DNA from: Porphyra umbilicalis
Lineage: Eukaryota; Rhodophyta; Bangiophyceae; Bangiales; Bangiaceae
NCBI GenBank assembly: GCA_002049455.2
Contig: KV919322.1
Span: 1 to 23,002, forward strand
Direction of reading: 5' to 3'
Length of the DNA stretch: 23,002 nucleotides
Numbering within the stretch: position 1 is the stretch's first letter; every line of letters begins with the position of its first letter. This document shows positions 16,172-23,002 of the stretch, in pieces. A program made the translations under genes and the position numbers. Below the pieces are notes generated by a model that had not been told where the DNA came from, made no database searches, and saw only the letters and a list, made by a program, of their open reading frames with translations.

Positions 16172-17333
16172 TCACGTGCTAGAGGGTGGTGGTAGTTCCC
16201 CAGTATAGGACGCCCAAGCCTTATGGCTTTCTTGAAGGGTCACCTGCGCCCGGCAAGGCAGTCGAAAGGAAGCCGAAAGCATCTCAACAGGGAAAAAGAG
16301 CGGGTTGCCACGCTGCCGAAGTCAGTCATCCAAACCCCTTGTTTCCGACAAACAAGAAGTATTCCACCGTGCAGCACACCCAGTGCGCAGTCCCATGCAC
16401 ACATCAGAGGCACGCGTACCTTGAGAGTGCCCACGAAAGACGGCAAGCGCTTGGCCAAGGCACTGTGGATGGCGTGCGACAGAAACTCTGTGGTGGTGTT
16501 CTGGCCCTGTGAGTGATTAGTCAAAAGCACGTAGCAATAGAAACGTATCAAGGTCATGTGTAGAAGAGAGCGATGGCGCAAAAGCACGCAAGAAAGTGTT
16601 GCAGGCGAAACAAGCCGTCAGATACGGTCTCACACAGCTCTGACCATCTATGAGCAGGATTGCCGCGTCGCGTGGTCAGCATCGCCACAGCAAGCGTTCT
16701 GCGTGTGCTGCCCTCTCTCACGATGAACAGGAATCAAGAATAACGGGTACAGTAACATGTCTTGGACATGCCGCGGAGGCAACCCCCAGAGGTCAAGACC
16801 GCAACACCCATCCCCTGAAGCACCAGAAAGAGCGCTTGCACAACGTACGTCAAATGCCGCCACCTCATCCAGGTTACGGTAGTTCCATTCCGCCACGACC
16901 GCTTCGAGTGCGTCGGCCGCGTCGGCGATGTTAAGCACCCAGTTAACACCAGACACCAGCTCTTTGGCAGACCACTCGGCGTCGATAGTGTAGGTAGCTC
17001 CATGCGTCTGGACGCAACAAAGACGACAGGACGGGCAGAGGCGCGGCCGATGCGGCCATGAAAAAGTGGCCAGAAGAGGTGTGTGCGCACAAGCAGCGGT
17101 CAGGACAACAGTTGGGAACACTGGCAGACCATGGAAAGCATACGCGGCAATGTACTTGAGCAACTAAAACGACAGTGCAGCATGTGCTCCGTGAGACGCA
17201 GCATGTGCTGCTGAGTGTCTCTCCCGTCAAGAGCATGTCCAAAAAAACGCACTCTCTGGGCCGGCCCAAACTCCTCACCCTTGAAGGAGTGCGCTATCAT
17301 CAGCGACTCCCGGACGCCTACAGAAAACGGCAT
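16172..17333 (-). CDS. 6-pyruvoyl-tetrahydropterin synthase family protein, four exons
   Basis: Four in-phase exons join to a 132-residue protein: exon 1 17253-17333, exon 2 16849-17007, exon 3 16420-16506, exon 4 16172-16243. Introns are 245, 342 and 176 bp, all phase 0, with donors GTGCGT, GTACGT and GTACGC and acceptors ending CAG. The protein reads MPFSVGVRESLMIAHSFKGE, then EFGPAQRTHGATYTIDAEW, NWVLNIADAADALEAVV, NYRNLDEVAAFD, GQNTTTEFLSHAIH and finally VTLQESHKAWASY, the expected order and length for this family. The enzyme makes 6-pyruvoyl-tetrahydropterin from dihydroneopterin triphosphate; relatives act in folate or queuosine synthesis. Of the three zinc ligands, His15 and His29 are present, but the usual HGH is HGA, and no cysteine occupies the catalytic position, so the reaction is uncertain. 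The gene lies in a lower-GC block, unlike its single-exon neighbours, and converges on the decarboxylase gene. Confidence 0.85.
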
Positions 17334-17939
17334 GGTGCCGAAAATGCTCGGAAGATGTGAAGAGGTGCTGGCGCATATCCGAGGGGACACTGGCAACGTC
17401 TGGACTCGGAAGCGCTCCGAGCAGATGGCCTTCCTTCTTTGTGCCTCATTCCTCGTACCTTGAAAACACTTAGCGGTCCACTTGTGTTAAATCTTCATAA
17501 TTAAAATAGATGGGTTGGAAGCTCGGCTGAAGTGCAAGTAAGTATATTTGGCTGCGCGTTGGATGGACCTGTCAGTGGGGGAGCGTCCAGTGTGGCACGC
17601 TCACCCCCCTTTCCCTGTGGTCCAGGTGTGGGTTCGTTGCGCTGTTCACCCACCCTGTTCGGACACGCCCATTGCATGCACCTCCCTTGGGTGGCACCAC
17701 CCCTCTCCGGTCAGGACACCCACCGTCGGCCAGGGGAGCGTGCGGCGTTGCTGCCCCTGCTGGCGGCGACGCACCAGGTCGTCCACCTGCTGCATCAAGC
17801 CTGGTTTGTCGAATTCCTCCCACACCCGGGTGCGCGTCTGGCGACACCCGCTTTCATGACGTGGCCGTTTTCTCGGTGAGGTAGCCGCTTCTTGTCGGGA
17901 CGGGACGTTGTGTGGCGAGCCCCCCGGGCAGCGCTGCCA
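17334..17939. promoter_or_regulatory. Divergent promoter region between pterin synthase and TBC genes
   Basis: This 606-bp region separates divergent start codons. An AT-rich segment (about 17487-17513, including cataattaaaatag) is the most promoter-like part. On the plus strand, GTAAGT at 17536-17541 and a pyrimidine tract ending in TGGTCCAG at about 17626 could bound a short leader intron of the TBC transcript. An ATG at 17676 opens a frame of 67 codons before TGA 17877-17879; this could be an upstream ORF or, if spliced at CTCG|GTGAGG, an alternative first coding exon. Confidence 0.45.
17676..17879 (+). CDS. Upstream ORF or alternative first exon ahead of the TBC gene (uncertain)
   Basis: The frame starts MHLPWVAPPLSGQDTHRRPG, has a hydrophobic, helical-looking middle (AALLPLLAATHQVVHLLHQA) and ends at TGA. 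Third positions are mostly G or C, as in real genes here. A GTGAGG donor overlaps the stop, and CAG at 17969-17971 would splice in frame to the TBC protein, but its pyrimidine tract is weak. It could equally be a translated upstream ORF that limits TBC expression, or chance. Confidence 0.22.
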   Translation: MHLPWVAPPLSGQDTHRRPGERAALLPLLAATHQVVHLLHQAWFVEFLPHPGARLATPAFMTWPFSR

Positions 17940-20519
17940 ATGCTGCCCTTTGGGAAGAAGGGCCCGGACAGTGCGCCGGTGGCCGCGACTGCCTACGTGG
18001 AGGTTTCTTCCTCCGACTCAGACCCGGAGGGGTGTTCGACCAAGACGTCTTCGGGCGCACCATCCGCCTCGTCCTCCTCCGCTTCCCTCGCCGCGTCGCT
18101 GCGGTCAACGTCGGGCACCTCGGCATGGTCAGCCGGCTCGTCGGTGGACGATGGCGGCATCGGTGATGGCGACGGCGACGCGTCATTTGGCAGCGGCATC
18201 GGGCTGCCAGTGCTCAACGCGGCAGTCGGGCGGCTACGGGTGGCCGCCGCCGCCGCCGGGATGGACCTGCCCCGCTCGGGCGGACCGCCGCCCCGTGGTC
18301 CTCCCGGTCAGCAAAGTGCCTCCATCACCACCTTGCTTGGTTCGACCGGCGTCGCGGCGCCAGGGCCAGCCGACTCGCCTTCGGCCCTACCACTTGCCTG
18401 GGATGCTGCCACCCCCGCTAGCGGCACTCCGCGAGATTCCCGTCTTGGCTTGTCGTGCTCGTCGGGGGAACTCGAAGCAGGGTCACTGACAGGGTCGTGC
18501 CATCGCCCTTCCCCGCCACCGCCCCCACTCCTGTCGGTCCGTGGGGTGCCGAGTGCGAACGTGTCGTGCTTGGAGCTGCTACCGCAAGTCAGCGCGCAGG
18601 CGCGGTCGAGGGAAGGCTGGGATGAGCCGGTGCCGCCGCCAGCGTGTCACGTGCCATTGGGTTCGTTGGTTGGCGCGAAGGTGTCTGCGCCGTCGCTGGT
18701 GCCGCCAGTCAGGCCCAGCGCAGCGACCGGTCGGGGTGCTGGCGTTCGGATGCTGTCGTCCCCGTCGACATCAACGACTCCGACTGACTCATCGCAGCCT
18801 TCCAGCACCAAGGCTGGGTCATACAGTATCGGTGGGGGCTTCCGTAAGGGGTGGAAGGCGCTCAAGAAGGGGGGCCTGGCCATGGGCGCCCCTCGATCCG
18901 TTGGCAGCATGGTCACCGGCAGACGGTCGTCCCCCGCGCCACTTCCCGTGCTGCCAGGCGACTCTGTGGGTGAGAGCATGGCGGGTGGCTCGGGCGACCG
19001 AGAGGCGGCGGCTGACGGCGGCGGCCAAAGCCGCAGCTGCTCCCCGGCGCCGCGTCGGAGCGCCGGCGAGCCCGCGTGTGAGGACGACGCAGATGGTGCT
19101 GCGTGTCGGCTGGCGGCCTCCTTGGAGGTGGAGCGTAAGCAAGCACGTCTGACAACCGCGTGGCAGACCGAGATCCTGCCGTCGTGGCCAAAGCGGCGCT
19201 CCTCCCGGCGAGTGCGAGATTTGGTCTTCCAAGGCGTGCCGGCGTCGGTGCGCGGCCGCGCGTGGCCGCTCGCGCTGGGCAATTCTCTGGACATTTCCGT
19301 GCAGCTGTTCGACATCCTCAAGGAGCAAGCCGCGACGGGGCGGGAAGATTACCTGCGCTCCCGAGAGGCGTCCTCGCTGGCGGCTTCGTCGGCGTTTGCG
19401 TCGAGCTGCGAGGGTGCCTCCTCGACGAGTACCCGGCCGCCGTCCATTCCAGACGTCGACAAGCAGGGTGATGGCGTTGCTTACTGCGGGAATGGGGACC
19501 CTGCTGGGGATGTGCGCCTGGTTGGGCTGCCGCCGCCCCCCTCCGCGATGATGCCGTGTGGCAACGTTTCTGCCGACGACGTTGATCCCCGGCCCATATC
19601 TTCCTCCACCGACCCCGACAGGTCGTTGACGAGCACCGTCGGGTTACAGCCGCTGGACCGCTCGACACCACCCCCCGCCGACGCGGACGTACTGTTATCA
19701 CGGGAGCGGTCGGCGCACAAGGCCATTATGCTTGACCTGCCCCGCACCTTTCCCGACCTTGCGTTCTTCCATCAACCAGGCAGCGCCTTTGAAGGCAGTC
19801 TGCGAGAGATCCTCGAAGCGTTTGCTTACTTGCGGCCAGACATTGGCTACTCCCAAGGTATGAGCTTCCTCGGTGCGGTGTTGCTGCTCTACCTGGACAC
19901 CCCGGACGCTTTTGCGTGCTTCGTCAACATGCTTCACCAGTCCTGTTTCCTCCACTTTTTCCGCATGAAGATGCCTGAAGTCCGCATCTACATGCGCGCC
20001 CACGAGCGCCTCCTCGGCGAGGCGCTGCCCGACTTGGCCGCCCACCTACGGGCCGAGCAGGTCGAACCCGAGATGTACCTCGTCAACTGGGTGATGGCGC
20101 TCTACCTCCGGGCTCTACCGTTGGAGCACGCGACCCGCATCTGGGACGCGTACATGCTTGACGGGGACGTTGTCATCTTTCGCGCGGCACTGGGCATCCT
20201 GAAACTCCTCGCCCCGCGGCTGCTGTCGCTGCCCTTTGAGGGCTGCGCGTACCTCCTCTCCCACCTGCCCGCCGACGAAATCGACCCGGACGTGCTCATG
20301 GACAGCGTGCGGTCCGTAACCATCTGCACCCGCACGCATTTTGCCGAGGTGTTCCGCTCCTGCGAAAAAGCAGAGCAAACGGCGTCAGCGGCCGCGGCGG
20401 CCAAGCTGTCCCCTTCGGGTCGCGCGTCGCCAGTCGCAGGAAATGGTCGGGACGACGGGCTCGGGGTGGGCGGCAGAAACGGAGCAACGTTGTCGTCGAC
20501 GGTGGGCGGGGGTGGCGGG

Positions 20520-20550
<31 letters not shown>

Positions 20551-20957
20551 GTGGCGGCGGTGGCGCTCTCGGGTCGGCGGCTAAGACGGCACGCGCTCGC
20601 CGTGCCGGCGGATATCGGTACAGCTTCGGGACGTCGCGGAAAACGCCGCTCGCGCTGTCGACCAAGCTGAGTAGCAGCGGCTCGGTGACACGGTCGGCCG
20701 TCGCGGGGGCCGTGGCGGGGGCCCCGCCGGGCCTCCCCTTCGCTGTCGTCGGCGGCGGCGGCAGTGGGGTATCGGGCGATGCGGACGCGCTGGTGCGAGT
20801 CAATGGCCACGTCACTGGGCGGGCGAGCACGCACTCCCGCTCCGTGTCGGCCGGCCCACTGTCGCGCTACAATGAGCTGGCCAGCGATGAGGATGAGGAG
20901 GCGCCTGGGGGGGTGTTGACCATTTCGTCGGACGCGCTGGCGGAGCCAAAGCCTTGA
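17940..20957 (+). CDS. TBC-domain Rab GTPase-activating protein (TBC1D12/14-like)
   Basis: This is a 1005-residue, single-exon protein. Residues 1-410 are disordered and Ser/Pro/Gly-rich. The TBC domain (about 415-805) opens with RRVRDLVFQGVPASVRGRAW and ALGNSLDISVQLFDIL, closest in my recollection to the TBC1D12/TBC1D14 group. It is interrupted by a low-complexity insertion (about 470-590), then resumes with IMLDLPRTFPDLAFF and DIGYSQGMSFLGAVLL. Arg602 (arginine finger) and Gln639 (glutamine finger) are both present, so dual-finger GAP activity on a Rab GTPase is expected. The domain closes with WVMALYLRALPLEHATRIWD and LMDSVRSVTICTRTHFAEVF. The tail has poly-Gly (about 857-877) and an acidic SDEDEEAPGG end. 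ATG 17940 is the first in frame after TGA 17877. TBC proteins switch Rabs off on endosomes, Golgi or autophagic membranes; the Rab target is not known here. Confidence 0.88.
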
Positions 20958-21524
20958 CCGCGCACAGCCACTGGTGTTGCGCTGTTCGCGGACCCACCCA
21001 TAGGTTTGTCTCGCTCCCAACGTCGCACGGCTGCTGCCACGGCTTCCTCTCTGTTTTATGCAATCGCCAAGCGCGGCCAAGCGTGACCTGTGGTGGCAGG
21101 CGGCCTCGCAGTCCTGTAGGTTTGAGAGAATGTGCACCGCTCGAACTCGATAACATATATTTTTGAGGCCAGCCAGCTGTACACACGCCAGTCACCCTGG
21201 TGGTCGACTAAAAACAGTACGATGCGACCCGCTCATGCACTAAGGTCGCCACCACAACGCTCGCCGGCGCTCTGGCAAGGGGCGCTCCACATTCCGCCGC
21301 TGCACAAGGGCAGCGCGCATGGCCGAGGCGACAACCCGAGCAACCGGCCGATCTCGCAGCCGCCCAACCGCACTGGGGGAACACGCGCGGCAGGAAATAA
21401 GAGTGCAACACGTCCGGGTACCCACGGTTCGGCTACACGACGGTTGCTCGTCTGCTCGCAAGCTCCCGTCCAGCACCCGGCACAGCCACCCCCCGCACCC
21501 GCCCGCCTCCTCCTCCCACGTGCC
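20958..21524. other. Convergent intergenic region between TBC and VAP genes
   Basis: The region of 567 bp holds the 3' untranslated ends of two converging genes. Composition is intermediate, with an AT-rich spot ataacatatatttttgag near 21150. No further gene is supported; open frames are under 90 codons, apart from one that starts at a non-ATG codon. Confidence 0.5.
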
Positions 21525-22670
21525 TCAAAGGAATAGCTTTGTCAGCAACGCAACCAGAAAGCACAGCAGGAATGCGTATAGGTAGCTGATACCCCCGGCG
21601 GGCTGTGCAAGCACCCGCCCCGCTGGCCCCTTGGTCAGTGCCGCGACCTCATCACCCGCCCCCCCCCCAGTCGCGGCCGTCACCCGCGCGACGGCGTCCG
21701 CTTCCGCGGCAGCGGCCATGGCCGACGCCGTCGTCGCCGTCGCTTCGGCAGCCTGCGCCTCAGCCATCGACGCGGCGGCACGGGCGTCGATCAGCGCCTT
21801 TGTTAGGCTGTCCCGCTCCGCGACCGACGCGTCCAGCTGGTCTTCCAATTTCGTGACGCGCGCCTCCGCGGCAGCCAGCAGCGCTTCCCTCCGTGACCAC
21901 TCCGCGTCCATCGCCGTCGCGGCAGAGTCGCCGACCCCATTGGCGGGGGCGGCCTGGGCCAACAGCATCTCCTCCTCCCCGCCGGGTTCGTCAGCGGCGG
22001 CAGCAGCCGCGCCCGTCGAGTGCACAGCTGCTGGCAGCACGGGCGCGTCCATGCTCGTCGACCGCACGGGCTGTAGCGGAGCGGGCTCGGCGGGGGTGGA
22101 GAAGCGCAGCGGCGGGCCGCCGCTAGCAGGCATCGCCGACGGGGGGTGCATGGACGGCGGCGGGGAGCTGGTGCTCGCCGCCGCCGCCGTCGCTGCGGCC
22201 GCCATAGCCGTCGCCGTTGGGGTGGCACCCCCCCCCCCCGCAGACGCCGGCGGCGCAAAGGCCACCTTCATCTTGTGCTCGACGAGCCCCCCAGCCGGGA
22301 CGGCCGCCCAAAACTCGGCGGCCGGCGCGCTCACAGTTGCCACGGCCGCACCCGCCGGCGCTGCCTGTATCAAAAACTTGTCGCGGCAAATGACGACCGG
22401 CGACGCGGAGCCAGCCGTGCCCGGCGACGGCGGCGGCGGTTCAAGGCAGATGACCTCCACGTCGACGCCGCCACCGGGGAGGACGACTCCATGGTTGGGG
22501 CGCACGCAGTAGCGGGACGGCTTGGTAGTCTTGACCTTGAAGGCGACCGGCTCGGCAGACGCGGAGCCGAGGCGCAGCCACGCGCTCGCATAATCGCCGG
22601 CACCGCCAGCCGGCGCGGACGTGGCCGGGAAGTCCACGTTGGGCGGCTGCACGTGCAGGAGCGACTCCAT
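21525..22670 (-). CDS. VAP-type protein: MSP domain, coiled coil and C-terminal membrane anchor
   Basis: This is a complete 381-residue, single-exon protein. The MSP domain (residues 1-140) contains VAFKVKTTKPSRYCVRPNHG (42-61), which matches the VAP signature for binding FFAT motifs, and RDKFLIQ (96-102). A disordered Ala/Pro/Ser linker follows, then a coiled coil (about 253-330, WSRREALLAAAEARVTKLED) and a hydrophobic tail SYLYAFLLCFLVALLTKLFL at the extreme C-terminus. This is the layout of VAMP-associated proteins, which sit in the ER membrane and tether it to other organelles and lipid-transfer proteins. The linker is longer than in animal or yeast VAPs. ATG 22670 was chosen because the MSP domain begins at once and a CT-rich leader lies directly upstream; earlier in-frame codons reach only a non-ATG start. 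Confidence 0.92.
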   Translation of the reverse strand: MESLLHVQPPNVDFPATSAPAGGAGDYASAWLRLGSASAEPVAFKVKTTKPSRYCVRPNHGVVLPGGGVDVEVICLEPPPPSPGTAGSASPVVICRDKFLIQAAPAGAAVATVSAPAAEFWAAVPAGGLVEHKMKVAFAPPASAGGGGATPTATAMAAAATAAAASTSSPPPSMHPPSAMPASGGPPLRFSTPAEPAPLQPVRSTSMDAPVLPAAVHSTGAAAAAADEPGGEEEMLLAQAAPANGVGDSAATAMDAEWSRREALLAAAEARVTKLEDQLDASVAERDSLTKALIDARAAASMAEAQAAEATATTASAMAAAAEADAVARVTAATGGGAGDEVAALTKGPAGRVLAQPAGGISYLYAFLLCFLVALLTKLFL

Positions 22671-23002
22671 GGCGGGAAGGGTGAACGGCAAGAGGACGGG
22701 AAGGGAGAGGACAGAGGGCGGGGTGGGGCCTCGGTGGGCGCGCCGCAGCGGCTGCTCCAGCGACACCACAGATCGCACGGTTGCGATGGCGGGATTGGTC
22801 GTGGCCACCGCGTCGCCGTACGCGGCGGGTGGGAGGAGACGGCACACCGGAATGGCAACAGCACGGGGGGGGGGGGGTGGGGGGCCGGCTCACGCCCGCC
22901 CGCCGGCCGCAGCTCCGCACCGCAAGGTCACGGGCGCGGGATGCAAACCCCCAACGGGACGTCCGTGGCCAATAAGGTGCGCGAGTAGTCGCTGACGCGC
23001 AC
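22671..23002. promoter_or_regulatory. Promoter and leader region of the VAP gene
   Basis: On the minus strand the 60 bases before the VAP ATG are pyrimidine-rich (cctctcccttcccgtcctc). Further out is a 14-G run (22864-22877), then CCAAT at about 22968-22972 on the plus strand. No further gene can be supported before the window ends. Confidence 0.4.

Overview
The window looks like nuclear DNA of a eukaryote with a very GC-rich genome. Long G and C homopolymers run through genes for low-complexity Gly/Ala/Pro proteins, most genes are single-exon, and GC-rich blocks alternate with blocks of ordinary composition. The recognisable genes are eukaryotic: a VAP/MSP protein, a TBC RabGAP, an armadillo-like protein, and a pterin synthase with GT-AG introns. 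An alga is plausible, and a bangiophyte red alga would fit, but that is inference from composition only. I see no bacterial operons, CRISPR arrays, tRNA or rRNA genes, or intact transposons.

Layout. 1-3104 (-): a large Gly/Pro/Gln-rich protein of unknown function that runs off the left edge and carries about 13 copies of a ten-residue repeat. 3105-9574: no securely recognised gene; there is an orphan 181-codon open frame (4051-4596, -), a lower-GC stretch of about 2.5 kb, a GC-rich low-complexity zone (about 7660-8500) and a lower-GC block with a possible intron and exon (8756-9137). 9575-10697 (-): a C1q/TNF-like jelly-roll protein with a poly-Gly, acidic tail. 10698-11076: a divergent promoter region with two overlapping perfect palindromes of 26 and 20 bp. 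11077-about 13655 (+): an armadillo-like protein. 13656-14437: an intergenic region packed with inverted repeats. 14438-15946 (+): a fold-type III PLP decarboxylase. 16172-17333 (-): a four-exon 6-pyruvoyl-tetrahydropterin synthase family gene. 17940-20957 (+): a TBC-domain RabGAP. 21525-22670 (-): a VAP-type ER tail-anchored protein.

Two points matter for anyone using this annotation. First, the C1q-like and armadillo-like genes are not continuous in one frame. Each break lies at a long G or C run, and every break has the same sign (one base short), which points to homopolymer under-calling in the assembly. Second, the pterin synthase is invisible as a single ORF; it appears only when four short exons are joined at GT-AG sites. 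Other hidden multi-exon genes in the lower-GC blocks are therefore possible.

The genes do not form an obvious pathway. They alternate in orientation: divergent pairs share promoter regions (C1q-like/armadillo; pterin synthase/TBC) and convergent pairs abut at their 3' ends (decarboxylase/pterin synthase; TBC/VAP). VAP and the TBC protein both belong to membrane-traffic and organelle-contact biology, but their adjacency may be chance.
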